A DNA stretch of 64,000 nucleotides from Phoebastria nigripes (Eukaryota > Chordata > Aves > Procellariiformes > Diomedeidae), in NCBI GenBank assembly GCA_035582835.1, contig JAYKAV010002109.1:558001-622000 (forward strand). Reading direction: 5' to 3'. Below are positions 1-11,029 of this stretch, in pieces. Positions within the stretch are counted from its first letter, which is position 1. Each line of letters opens with the position of its first letter. The position numbers were made by a program, and so were the translations under genes. The notes under the pieces are model-generated. The model was not told the DNA's origin, made no database searches, and saw only the letters and a program-made list of their open reading frames with translations.

Positions 1-2970
1 CATTAAACACTGTGCCTCCCGCAGCGTCTATCGTTCCCTTCATCTCCCAGCAAAGGGAGACTGCTTGGAATCACACTTCCCATATTTATTGCTCCAGGAA
101 GAGCTTCTCAGATGGCCCAGCATTCCTATCGGTCCACGTCAGCCCCAGCTGGAGGACCAGCAGTGCTCCTCTCTGACATTGGGATGCTGTCGTCTTTAAG
201 TGCAACGAGGCAGAAGTAGTCGGGATGATAAAGTTCAGCCTCCAAAATCCAGATTTCCAAGTCACTGCATCTTTGTGCAGAGCGTCAGAAGGTGAGATGC
301 TGTCAGACAAACTCAATGGCTCCCTTGGATGCGACCTGGACTCTCAGCTCTGCTCCATCAGCTCCGTATTGCTGGGAGCAGGGAGCTCACCGCTCCGGCA
401 GCGACTGCTGCTGCCACGTCGTTAGTATTTGGAGCACATCCTCCCCCCATTAGTGCTGGCACACAGGACAGAGCCATTTGTCTCTCCCGTCCTCTTCTGC
501 TGTTTGCCATCGCTTCCCTCCGCTCTGTGAGCTTGAATGCAATGCCTGGTCCCACCTGCTAGAGCTCCGTCCTGCAGTCACCAGTGGGAGATGTCTCCAC
601 ACCAGCTGGCCGCCCCACTCGCTGCCACGGGTGGCCGCAGAGGTCGAAAGGAGAAGCCATTCAGGAGGGAGTGAGGCAAACACACAGCACAGGGCCCTCG
701 GCGGCTCATCCAGACACAGTTCAGATGCGAGGCAGCCCTCATCCTCAGGTGGCCGCAAGCTGCAAGCGCGTCTCTCTCTGCACAGCGTGTTTGTCTGCTT
801 CTTCCCCCGAGCATCCACCAATGGCCATGCCACGGTGGGACAGAAGGACACGTCCTCCAAGACGTACCCCGTTCTCTGCGACAGCACACACAGGACTCGC
901 AGACTGGGCAGGAGTGCAACAGGGGCTGGATTGAAATATCCAGCTGCTGTTTCTCTTCCTATCAAGGAGAACCAGAAACCCAAATCTGAACACTGGAAAC
1001 CCAGAGCTGTCTGAAATTCAAGGCTGAGGTTTGCATTTCAGGCCCTGAGGCTCAAGGTCACCTCTGGTGCAGAAGGAAGAGGACCTCTCAGTGCTGGGAG
1101 AGGAGAGGAGGCTCTTCAGGAGGGGCTGGGGGGGGCCAGGACAGCCGCAGATGAGAGCACGGGGGGATATCTCCCCAGGGCCAGCTGACCCCCAGCTCTG
1201 GGCGTCTCTGGTGTCAGGTGCCCAACCTGCAGCAGCCCAAACAGTGCTGACTTTCAGAGCATGGGTGCTCCACCAGGTATGAAAAGTCTCCTTGGCCTGT
1301 GCCCCCGTACAATACGATACCCCCCTAACTTCTGACAGTGCATCTTAATAACACGCGGTCCATTTCTTAAACATAACCTATTTACAGTGACTTTCTGCCA
1401 GGTGAGCACCACCTTTGTACCCACCACGAAGGGCGGCAGAGCATCCCACCCTCAAGGGCAGCCGGGCTGTGGCTAAGAGCCAGTGCCACCTACAATGGGT
1501 TTTATATTGGAGTTTTACTCCAAATAAAGAGAGCACCGTTGGGGAATCTCTGTCTGCCACGGATGCCTCTGCCTGACTGCAAATAAACNGCTCCGCCGTC
1601 AGATGAAGAGCATGCATCACCTCCACCGAAGGAACCGTAGGTGGCATGCAAGGCCGGGCTACAGGACGGCTCTCCCCAGCTTTGCTGTCAGACCGCTGCT
1701 GTCTGCATTTCAATTCTGTTTTGGCTCTGAGCACCAGCAGTGCCCAGCTTTACGGGAGAGCGCTGCCGCCTGCTCGCTGCCTGCTGCCCCCCTCTGCAGC
1801 CACCCAGGGAGGGCACCCCCTGATCAGCAGGATCAGAAATAAAAGGTTCCCTGTGGTTTGGGACGGGGTGGGGGGAAGTATCGCCTTAACCCTTTTTTCC
1901 CACCGGGCATCGGTTGTGCTGTGCTTCACATCTCTCCTTCAGCTCTCTGGATCCTGCTGCCTCTCTGTAAACCAGAGATGGAAACTCCAGGTCAGGCAGG
2001 GACAGGGGCCTGATCCTGCGCCAGCAACTCTGCTCTCCACCGCTGCTGCTGCCCCGCTCCCCTGGTCCACTGTGGGAAGCTTCTGGGGGCTGTGGGGTAC
2101 CCAGTGCCGGTGGGCCAGAGGAGTTTGCAGGCCAGCGAGAAGCACCAAACTGGCGTACCCCAACCCACGAGACAGGAGCGGGAGCATCACCGACCTGGGC
2201 TGCGGCATGGAGACGGTTTCTTTCTGCCCCAAATTGCCACGGATGGGGCACTGCAGGAGGGCGCAGGGTGGATTTAACCCAGGGAGCTTCACCCGGCTCC
2301 ATCCTCCATCGTGCCGTGCGTCCCTGCGGGCGAGGGCGGCCAGCAGCCACAGAGGGCATGGAAGGAGCTCGGCACCGTTGCATCGGCCACCGTTCACTTC
2401 AGCTTTGGAAGCGCTCAGGCGCTGCCGGCTCNGAGCCTGGCGGTGTTTTTCAGGGCTTTCAAGTCTGACTCACACTGGCTCCCCTTGATGCCGGGCTTCT
2501 GACGCACGCANGGTTTGTGGAGAACAGTGGCTCAGTAATTAGCAGAACCGGCTGGCCACAAGTGGAGAGACGATACTGTGCATCGTTACCAGCCCGAGCC
2601 CTCAGCATCTGAAGCGAGAGCTTCGTCTGCAGGACTTTGATTACTGAAGTGACATTGAAAGACAGCAGATCCCCATGTCCTCCAGCCCAGACATCCCTCC
2701 CAAAGGAGGAACTCAGATATGAAAGGTTGCATTTATCTTTTTATTACAAAAAATGTATATAGGAGCTGGGTACTTGTCCCTGACACGGCTATTCTCAAAG
2801 AGAAAGTGGTGACTTTCCCCTTCATGTTTGCACATCAGGTGCTGGCAGCCCCCAAATCGGCTGTGACGAGACCTGCTGGGGACACGTCTTATGCTGGGGA
2901 CAAGCTACAGGCTGAGCCGGAGCCTGCAAAGCAGGACTGCACAGGGCTGTGCCGGTCGGCTATTTTGGGA
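1..2970. other. Non-coding stretch, no gene recognised
   Basis: Mixed-composition DNA, mostly GC-rich, with no recognisable exon, RNA gene or named repeat. Long open frames run here on both strands at once, including 280 codons on + from 1646 and 165 codons on - over 1886-2383. Mutual overlap and high GC, which makes stops scarce, explain them. Small points: a perfect 7-bp-arm hairpin at 1507-1523 (TTGGAGT, TTT, ACTCCAA), G runs at about 1123-1136, and an AT-rich patch around 2719-2765. Single N characters occur at about 1589, 2432 and 2511. Confidence 0.5.
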
Positions 2971-2976
2971 TCACTT

Positions 2977-2999
2977 AAAAAAAAAAAAAAAAAAAAAAA
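2977..2999 (+). repeat. Poly-A run, 23 bases
   Basis: An uninterrupted run of 23 A. No AATAAA signal lies in the 30 bases before it, and I see no clear target-site duplication around it. It reads as a mononucleotide microsatellite. A decayed retrocopy tail is the alternative, but nothing upstream is recognisable as a source transcript. Confidence 0.9.
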
Positions 3000-3575
3000 G
3001 CCAGCTCAACTCCATAGCAAAAATATGAATGAAAGCAATCCAAGGCAAGATGCAGCAAAGCCATGGCTTTTTTTAATCCTTCCTTGTTTTCATTTTCCTC
3101 CTCCCGGGACTGGCAGGGATGGGGCACACCTTGTTATTAACAGGGCCGCTGTTCCCATGCGGCTGCCCCAGCTGGAAATCTGATATCCTGCAAGTCTCAC
3201 ACCGCAGCCAGCTCCCAATAAATGCCTGTAAGACACGGGTCACGGTATCGGAACTGACACAGCAAAGCAAAGCAGCACTCTGTTCAGCCCAGTAAGCAGG
3301 ACCAAATCTAATCTAAGCGAGAGAGACCGCAGCAAGGGGACCTGCACAATGAAGAATTTATTTTCTGTGCCCATCACTAACTCAATACCCCCAAACTCTG
3401 CACCTGGATGGTCCCAGTCTGCCTGAAAATGGGCAGACCTGCATGCTTTTATGCCTCCTAACATCTGCTAAACAACTTCCATAGCCTCTACCCACACGAG
3501 CAGTGAGGCTCTCCCATAAAAAATGAGGCAGAGCTTGTCCCTAGCACCTGGAGGATGGAGCTGCCTGCCGAGCCC
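3000..3575. other. Non-coding stretch
   Basis: No gene or named repeat is seen. Composition is moderate, with a pyrimidine-rich patch around 3068-3108 that carries a T run. Confidence 0.45.
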
Positions 3576-3579
3576 TGCC

Positions 3580-3897
3580 AGGTCCGGCGAGGAAAACAGC
3601 AGGAGGAGTTCAAAGGGAGCCCTGAAGAGCCGCAGCGCGGAGCACAGTCCCGTCTCACTGGGCGAAACACCCTCAGCACTGCCTTCGGCGTCCTCCGCGG
3701 CGCAGGAGTCACCCTCCCGCGTGACCGAGACTTGGCAAGGCTGAAACCGAGCCCTTCCCCTCGCCCTTCCTAAAATCCGCCGCTTCCTGCCCGGGCTTTT
3801 TCCCAGCTATTTATAGAGCAGGGCTGACAAGGTGCCCCTGCTACGAGCTTTCCCCTGGGAAACAGCTGCCTCCGTGCATGCTTGCTGAAGCACATCG
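3580..3897 (+). promoter_or_regulatory. CpG-rich segment with TATA/MEF2-like box, possible promoter
   Basis: About 20 CpG dinucleotides fall in 3580-3790, well above most of the surrounding sequence. Just downstream is CTATTTATAG at 3807-3816, a perfect match to the MEF2 consensus YTAWWWWTAR that could also act as a TATA-like box. Transcription to the right would then start near 3835-3845. A good splice-donor match (CG, then GTGAGG) follows at 3897-3903. This would give a short first exon without recognisable coding content. The arrangement is seen directly; promoter activity is inference. MEF2-type sites are typical of muscle and neuronal enhancers, so an enhancer is equally possible. Confidence 0.22.
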
Positions 3898-3903
3898 GTG
3901 AGG

Positions 3904-4130
3904 CGTGCGGCTGCCCCGGCTCTCCCAGCGCCGCTGCCCATCCCTGCCCGTGCGTGCGAGGGGCAGCACGCCAGCCCCNGGCACTGCCTGCCCCAGCACT
4001 GCCTGCCCCGCGCTCGTCCCAGCCTTTGCACCCTTCAAGACTGGACCCAGTTCAAAACTTGTGGCAGAGGCTTGGGCAAGGCAGGTGCCACCAGGCTTTT
4101 GGACTTTNGGTGTTGAAACGTTGCTCAATG
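3904..4130. other. GC-rich non-coding stretch with a short duplicated block
   Basis: Around 3979-4009 the phrase GCACTGCCTGCCCC occurs twice in a row with one extra base between copies, next to an N at 3979. No exon is recognised. Confidence 0.4.
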
Positions 4131-4215
4131 TGCCTGACCCTTCGGCACTTTACAAAGCTGGGTAAGAATCATCCCCATCTCATGGCAGGGGCAGAAGTCA
4201 CCCAGCACGTGAGTG
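4131..4215 (-). repeat. Possible MIR-type SINE remnant
   Basis: On the + strand the order GCACTTTACA, then GGTAAG with ATCATCCCCATCTCA, then AGTCACCCAGC follows the reverse-complemented MIR central and 3' region (CTTTACA, TATTATCCCCATTTTACAG, GGTCACACAGC), with a deletion in the middle. It is old and diverged. The match is from memory of the consensus, not an alignment. Confidence 0.4.
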
Positions 4216-5610
4216 CAGCCATGTCCCTGCCCTCTGACTGGCTGCCTGTGCCTGGCTGCCCCCGGGAAGGATGCAGCCGCTGCTCCCCTTTCGGGGATGC
4301 TGCTCTGTTCCCCTCCGCTCTCCTCCCTGCACCCCTGCTCGGCCCCAGCTCCGGCTTCCCCGCCAGCCCCGGCTGCTCTCCTCTGGCAAAGGCTTCCTGG
4401 GAGCTGGCCAAAGTGGATTTCTTACCATGAGCAGCAACTCCCCTCAACGCCTTTGCTCCACCGCTTGCCGTGATGCAGCCCCTGCCCGCTGCCTGCCCCT
4501 CCCCAGCCGCACGCACAGTCCCTGCGGCAGGCATGGGACAGGTCGCTTGTCCCACCCTGCCCGGACCCAAAAGTGTTGCCCCCAGGGGCCCTTGGAGCAT
4601 CTCCATGAAGTCAGGCAGGGGTCTGCCGGGGATCTCCAGGAGGGATGCAGACCCCTCGGCTCAGGTCCCAGCTGTGGAGGGGAAGGTCTCCATGTGTCAG
4701 GGGCCGAATGTTTTCTCCCCATGAGAGGAAAGCACGATGTCTGGATGAAGACGGGGATTAAGAGGGGATTCACTGCCTGTGCTGTACCTGGTCTGAGTAA
4801 CAGACACCGTTCCCCAGAGCTGTCAATCTGGTACCTTTCACCAGCACTAAAATTCAATTAGTTAAAACAACAACAACAACTGTGGCTCCAGACAGCTTGT
4901 GCCTAACACATTTGATCCCTTTTATTACTCAGCACTGCTCAAAACCCAGCCAGCAACATCCTAGCTGACTCCCACTAGTTTCCCCATTTTATTCTACCAG
5001 GATTAAGTCAACCCTACAGTCTCCAGCTGTTTTGTGGTTGGGCCTGGATACATCTTTATACTCAAGCTACATTATTAAGTGGATTGTGGCCAAATTGACA
5101 GAGCTGCTTCAGGGAGGACAAGGCCATTTAGGTCAATGATGGTCCTGCCAGCTGGAGAGACACTCGGGACTCATGATTTGCTAGCAAAGCTCTGGACTGT
5201 TGTCTTAGCCTCACTTGATGTCCCAGAGGGGGCTTCTGTGAAAGCCCTGACTCTAGCAGGAATGTTTGATTTCTTGGCAGAGAGATGTAACAATCTGTCT
5301 CGGAGTATTGCAGGAAGATTTTGTGTTCGGCGCGGTTTGTCCATAGCATCACTTCATTGTCTGATGCGTAATCTGCTCTTTGGCCTTCTCCGAATGGAGT
5401 CTCCACTGGACGCTGGCAGCCCCCGCTGCCCCTGGCAGCTGGACAGTAGTTAAATCTGAAGACAAGAGCCGTATCCTTCAGCTGGCGTGAGCTCACACTT
5501 TTTGGAAACCAGGTGGTCGTGTTGCAACGCGCGGTGATGCCACGCTCCAAGCCCAGCTCTTCTGCCCACCAGGTCGCCCGAAGGCATGATGACACGTGCT
5601 GCGTTGTGGT
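4216..5610. other. Non-coding stretch, GC-rich then mixed
   Basis: 4216-4730 is GC-rich with several stacked open frames and no known domain. A short CAA trinucleotide run lies at 4868-4880. 4881-5080 is AT-richer. A + frame at 5079-5453 (124 codons) has no recognisable domain. No gene is called. Confidence 0.45.
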
Positions 5611-5622
5611 GCAATGAGACAT

Positions 5623-5677
5623 GATGCGATGCAATGCGATGCAATGTGATGCAATGTGATGCGATGCGATGTGATGC
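5623..5677 (+). repeat. (GATGC)n pentamer array, 11 units
   Basis: Eleven contiguous 5-base units: GATGC at six or more positions, with AATGC, AATGT and GATGT variants. The units preserve phase without indels. Degenerate units extend left to about 5608. On the minus strand the array reads as a His/Ile/Ala/Ser-rich repeated peptide in an open frame, but this is simply the repeat translated. It resembles in style the other pentamer array of the window (45523-45582), with a different unit. Confidence 0.9.
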
Positions 5678-5679
5678 TC

Positions 5680-7130
5680 GCCCATCAGGCATGCCGATGT
5701 GTCCTGCCGGGGGTGCTCGGGGAGCGCAGCCCCGGTGGGAGAGCCGGCAGGCTGCCTGGAGCATGGTTTTGCCTGAGCCAAATGGGATGACTCAGGAGGA
5801 GAGTTAATTAAACAAACGAGAGCCCGGTTTGCTCACAGGTTAAAACACCCTTTGTGTTGTTAATGAATAGCAGCAGAAGGGTCACACAAAGAAAGGGATG
5901 AAAGCTCCATCCATCAGTTCATTGGAAACAAGACTGCCTGCATGATTTATGAAACTCCCCTGAACATAGGGGGTTGGTATGGGGCTCGCTCTTCTTCTCA
6001 GAAACAAGCATCATCTAGATGCAGTGTTGAAGTGAGTGAGCGATAAAAGGTCACCATTTGCTGCTGGTATGTGCTGGAGGGTGGGAGAAGGCTCCCAGCC
6101 CACGCATCGCCTGGGTGGCAGCAGCTGGTCTCCCCCAGCACCCTGAGGACCTGCCTGTCCAGGACACTGTGCTGAAATAACACTTTGTGATCCACTCCTG
6201 GCATGGCAGCTCTTGTTCTGGAGTAAGCACAGCTTATTTTGAAANGGCTAAATTCATGGGTGGAAGTGGATAACGCTTAATGCGGGCAGTCACCCCCCGC
6301 CATGGAGCAAGAACATCCCCACTGGGAGTTAACTGCACAACAGCTATTCATCGTCTGGAGTCATCCCGCAGGAATCTCAAGCCCTACCTAAGTGCAATTT
6401 AGCTTCCCTGTGTAGACACGTCCTAATGTTTCCCGGCCTCTTCCAGAGCTGCCGCTCGCCCGCTGATGCTGGCAGCCGGGCAGGGTNAGGGCCGCAGCAA
6501 AGAGCCCTTCCTGGCAGCGAGGAAGCCTGATGTGCATTTACCTTTGGAAATCTGCAGAGCTGATTCTCCCGCAGTACAATAACACCACTTCCATGTGTGA
6601 CTCATATTTTTTCCCCCTGCCTTGGTCTTGTAGTTTTTCTAATTACTGCGAGCTTTGCAACTGTGAACATGTAATGTTCCAGAAACGTGTGTGTGATTCA
6701 CCTAACGCNGGGAGCGGACTTCCAGCCAAAAGGGACTCGGAGATTTTTCTGGCATCGGCCTGCGACCTGGAGAGCAGCCAGAAAAACTCACCAAGGTCAT
6801 TTCTTTCTTCCTCTTCTTCCTTGTGCTCCTTTCTTTCCCTCAGCTCCTCCACTCCCTCCCCTCTTTCCTCCAAACAAGACTCAGGCAGCACCTTGTTTAT
6901 TACTCATCAGCATTCCCTCTATAAAATCTCCCCAGAGATGCATACCACGCCGCAGCTGCGCTTCTGCCAGCACCTCCCGTCCAGGGGCACCGGCACCGCA
7001 TGGCACAGCCGTGGCGGGGGCTTTGGCTGGGATGCACCAGTCTTCCCTGGGACACGGTCGGATGGTCCCGTGTGATTTAGGAACTTCGTTTCCAAAGGGA
7101 TTTATGCAGAGTTGCCTAGAAACTCCTGTA
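5680..7130. other. Non-coding stretch with pyrimidine tract
   Basis: 5800-5960 is AT-rich with TTAATTAA near 5805-5812, FOX-like AAACAAAC beside it and TGTTAATGAATAG near 5860. It might be an enhancer but has no proof. 6800-6875 is almost pure pyrimidine on the + strand. No exon is recognised. Confidence 0.4.
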
Positions 7131-7183
7131 AAAGTTGTATGTGTGTCTGTGTCTGTCCATCTGTGTGTCCGTCCGTCCATCCC
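7131..7183 (+). repeat. Impure GT/GTCC simple repeat
   Basis: Interrupted TGTGTG and CTGT units grade into GTCC GTCC GTCC. A degenerate dinucleotide/tetranucleotide microsatellite. Confidence 0.75.
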
Positions 7184-10100
7184 CCAGCTCTCACCACCCA
7201 GCTGCAGCAGCAGAGGCAAGCAGGGGGTGCGCTGGGGTGGGAGCCTGGCCCCCCCAGCCCTCGGCTGTCCCACCTCGCTCCCGCACCTGGCCCAGCGGTG
7301 GCAACGGTGGGAGATGTGAGGGAAGAAGCTCGTGCAGACACAGCCTCAGGGCTCCTGTTGTGCATGGAAATAATCTGGCATCCCACGAATTTTTATGAAA
7401 GCAGCAGCAGCAGCATTTGCGGCTGTTATCAGCTGTAACAGGTTAGCGTTAGACACAACAGTGTCTGCCAAAGGGAAGGGAGGAGGGGGACCAAAATGCA
7501 TCATTTGTCAATGCCTTGTTTCAGCCCAACGGGACAGCAGTGTCTCAGAGGAGAGCCTCTCCTCACCCGACATCCCCTCCGAGGAAAGGGCAGGATGCTC
7601 TGACCTCTTGTCTGTGTTCACGCAAGTTCCCCAAAGCATCTGTGCAGCCAGAGTGCAGGGGCCAGAGCCATGGCTGGCAGGGGCTGAGGAGCCGCTGGGG
7701 CACCTCCACCGGTNTAAAACTCCCTTTCCCACAGTGACAGCAGCCCCTTGTCCTGCAGAGAGTGACCTGATGGTACAGGCGGAGAAGATGAGGAGGCACC
7801 GGTCAGCAGACTCCTCACCTCAGACCTCCGGAGACGGCACAGGCATGTGTCCCCTCCTTACACAAGACTGGAGGGGTGGTGGGTCACCCAGTAAGCCCAA
7901 TAGCTCTGGAGTATTTTCCCACTAAAGAACAGGCCACCTGCCTGCATCTGCACCGCATGCAGCCATTTTGGACCAGTCACCAGAGCTTGGGAGTCCCGGC
8001 ACACCCCAGCCTGTGTGACTCAGAGACACCCACCTGATGGTCTCATCCAGGCTGGGGAGGATGAGTGATGGTGTTGCGGGGGTAGCTGGGATCGTTACAT
8101 GTGATTTTGTGTCTCCTTCTGGCTGCATCTCCCCTACCAGCCAGCTCTCGCANCGCTCTGTGTCTATCCACCCAGCACTGGCAGCTCTTCCTCGCGGTGC
8201 CTCCCCCACACCTTCCCTTCCTTCCCACCCTCCCATCCCACTCTCCTTCCCCGTGCAAGCCACGAGCGCTGAGACTCATCCCCTCCACTGCACCAACTCT
8301 TTTCCTGCCGCAGGACTCTCAGCAGAGGTGATTTATCTGCAGGAGCTGCTAATTCCAAGGGCACTCGGACCCGAAGNCATCAGGAGAAGGGCTAGGGACG
8401 GCTCTCCCCCAGCGTTGTGGGAGCAGCACAGATTACCTGCAACCTGCAAAGATGCCCCAGGCAGATGCCCCTCAGCAGCAGCCAGAATTACCCTGGAGGT
8501 CCTAGAGAGCAGACGTGAGGGGCTTTCCGCTTCTTTCTTCATGCAGTCCATAGCTGGGAGAAATGGGGTTCAACTCTTCAGTGGAGGAGGGCACACAGGT
8601 CTGAAGGCAATGCCAGTACTGCCTTGCCTGCAGTGTCTGGAGAGAGCGTTTCATTCTGGGCAGGATGATGGTGCCTTGGGAGGAGAGGAGTCACAGGCAC
8701 TAACCCCCCAGGAAAGCCCTTCAGACCCCAAATGTTGGCTCTCTCTGTTCCCAGCACTCTCCTGCCTTCTCCCTTGCTTTGCACACAGACGATGCTCTCA
8801 CGGTGCTCCATCAGCTTTCTCTGATCAAGCCACCTATGCCCCTGCTGAGCGTCGGGGTTCATCAGCCTGATTGCCCTGGCCAGGACATTGAGAAGCAGGA
8901 TGGGACACACCAAAGAATCCCACAGAAGGTGGGACACCACCACGAAGTTACAGGGGGTTGCACAGTCGGGCGTGATGCTTTTCTGTCACGTAACACCGTA
9001 TCCTGGGCTAGGCTAAGGGGAGGACTACAGCCCCCAGACCTTCCCTCCCAAAGCAGCTGGGCAGCATCGTCTCCCCCCGCATCCTGCAGTGTTGAGGTGA
9101 CAATTTTGCAGAAAATCACTGCACTTTGCAACATGTGCATTTTCGGCCGAGCTGTGTGTGTCGGTGGGTAAGCGCACTGCGGTGTGAGCGCAAGGGATAC
9201 TTTGGACCGTCTCCCCTAATAGCATTTTTCTGAATTCTTCATCTCTGAGATCACAGATCAAGGCAGAGTTTAAAGCAGTGGCCAGATCACTCTTTCACAG
9301 ACTTAGAACAAATACACTAAAAGCTTCCCCTGTGTGTGCGCAGATTAAGTTGTTAATGAATATTTTTGCTAAGCATCAGAAATCTGGCTGGCTTTGGAGC
9401 ACAGCTCAGCCAAGACTTTGGAGATTTGGCTGAAAAGATTCAACAGCAACCAGCAACAGAGCCGGGGGCCTCCGCTTGCTGGAAGGACACACTGGTTAGT
9501 CCTGCAAAACTGCTCCGGCTCTGGGGCCGCGGGTACCTGACTGCACGGGGGGGGAAGCTTCGGTTCCCATCCGCTGTCCTGCCCTGGCGCAGCCAGGAGC
9601 GTGCCGGGGAAGGGGGCACCTCATCTGCAGGCAGAGCTGCCTCCTCCAGAGAAAAGGGGGAGAACCTGCATGGATGCTCAGCCAAAAGGCAGATACCAGC
9701 CAGACACAGGCTCTCGCTCATTTGTATGGAGAATGGAAGGACTTAGGTCATTGCACCCCTGGCAGGTGATCCGAAGGTTGGGCTGCAATGAGGAGCTCTG
9801 AAGCATCTGTCGTGCTCCGGGTACACCTTTACCACAGGGTCCAGCTACACGCCCAGTGCCAGAGCAATCTTACTGCAGCCCAGTGGCACTTCACCAGCCT
9901 GATCCTACACTGGCCTTTCCAGAAGAGTTAATTAGTCCAGGGTAGCCTCGCACTAATGAGGCCAGAGTGGCTGGGATTCAGCACTAGCCGGTTCGTGCAG
10001 CTGGCGCTGGCTGGGCACTCACTGTCTGCCCTGCCCTGCGCTCCGAAGAGCCACTGCGAAGGAGCAGCACGGCTGCATGAGGATGCCAGTCACAGCCTTT

Positions 10101-10360
10101 GCTGTTGTTGCCTGCAAACCGAGGGATTTACATTTGATTTGCGTCTAATTTCTCAGTTAGCAAGCAGACAGCAGCGAGGACTCCTGAGCTGTTTACTGAA
10201 CTGGGCATAAGAAGACGTGTGCTTTCAGTGTGACTGTCCGCACACACCCTGTGCAAAAGCAAGTATAAGCTACTTTACAGAGAAGGCAGAAGGCAATTTG
10301 TGAGGTTCTGCAAATCACTGGGGACTGCAAACTATTGTTGGAAAACATTTGGATATCCAG
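7184..10360. other. Non-coding stretch, no gene recognised
   Basis: Contains a GCA trinucleotide run at 7401-7414 and a pyrimidine-rich tract around 8185-8255. An AT-rich patch at about 9215-9400 carries homeodomain-like TTAATGAATA and TGCTAAGCATCA. Open frames of 113-277 codons are stacked on opposing strands in the GC-rich parts (for example + 8037-8870). They contain N-derived gaps and show no known motif. Confidence 0.45.
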
Positions 10361-10365
10361 TGAGC

Positions 10366-10407
10366 ATGTGTGTGCACGTGAGTGTGTGTGTGTGTTTGTG
10401 CACGCAC
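10366..10407 (+). repeat. (TG)n microsatellite, interrupted
   Basis: TG-rich run with an uninterrupted core of seven TG units at about 10382-10395 and flanking CACG interruptions. Confidence 0.85.
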
Positions 10408-10572
10408 GGGTGAGCCCTGTGCAGGCACACCCTGGGAAAACTCATGAAAACTGGGAAAACTGGGGTTGGCAGGGTCTTTGCTATCAGAGGTAATGCTGCA
10501 AAGCAAGCCCGCTGCGTATGGATAGATGGAGGTCTGCATGTCCTGGGAAAAAGACGGGGGTCTGCAAAAAAG

Positions 10573-10585
10573 AAAAAAAAAAAAA
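10573..10585 (+). repeat. Poly-A run, 13 bases
   Basis: Thirteen A preceded by another A-run separated by one G (10566-10571). Confidence 0.85.
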
Positions 10586-10654
10586 GTAGTTAAAACCATC
10601 TTGATACTACACTAACCTTCTCTGTCTCACATTTTCCAGGCATGGTGCTCAGGC

Positions 10655-10800
10655 AGCTTTACAGATGTTAATTAAGACTTGTGCCCTTCCCTAGGGATGC
10701 ACTGAGGTATTACAAATAATAGTATTACCAGGAGCATCAGTACAGACAAATTAATTAAGGGTAATATTTTAAAGATGGAAAGCTGTTGGGTCACACTGCC
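10655..10800. promoter_or_regulatory. AT-rich island with homeodomain-type sites (candidate enhancer)
   Basis: Two TTAATTAA octamers lie about 80 bases apart (near 10668 and 10751), with TATTACAAATAATAGTATTACC between them. AT-richness is abrupt against GC-rich flanks. Such islands are often conserved non-coding elements; conservation cannot be tested here. Confidence 0.22.
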
Positions 10801-10945
10801 AGCTGGGGAGATGGGCAGGAAGGGAGGTGGCGGAGCAGCCCCCACGATGACGGACAAAGTCTGCTCGCCCACTCAATGGCACGCTTTGGCCAGGCAACTG
10901 CGGCACTTGCAAGGGCTTATCCTGCCTCGTTTGAGACCAAAACCT

Positions 10946-11020
10946 GACTTGCCCAAAGCCACACAGCTGGTCTGTGGAAAGGTTGGAAGTAAACCCCAAC
11001 TTCTTCCATAGTGAGGAGCC
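10946..11020 (-). repeat. MIR SINE remnant
   Basis: The + strand reads GACTTGCCCAAAGCCACACAG, then CTGG, TCTGTGG and AAGTAAACCCCAACTTCTTCC. This follows the reverse complement of the MIR core (GACTTGCCCAAGGTCACACAG, then AAGTGGCAGAGC and AACCCAGG) closely at the start and loosely after. MIR is a tRNA-derived SINE that was active in early amniotes, so this is an old fossil. Confidence 0.65.
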
Positions 11021-11029
11021 CGAAGACCA

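Noticed and set aside
1646..2488. Longest + frame, 280 codons
   Set aside because: GC-rich stretch with equally long minus frames, an N inside, and no recognisable domain or splice limits. A frame this long is not surprising in 64 kb of locally stop-poor DNA.
2977..2999. Retrocopy tail
   Set aside because: Poly-A lacks an upstream polyadenylation signal, a recognisable parent and target-site duplications.
5450..5781. His/Ile/Ser-rich repeated peptide on the minus strand
   Set aside because: Direct translation of the GATGC pentamer array, whose 5-base period gives a repeating 5-residue pattern.
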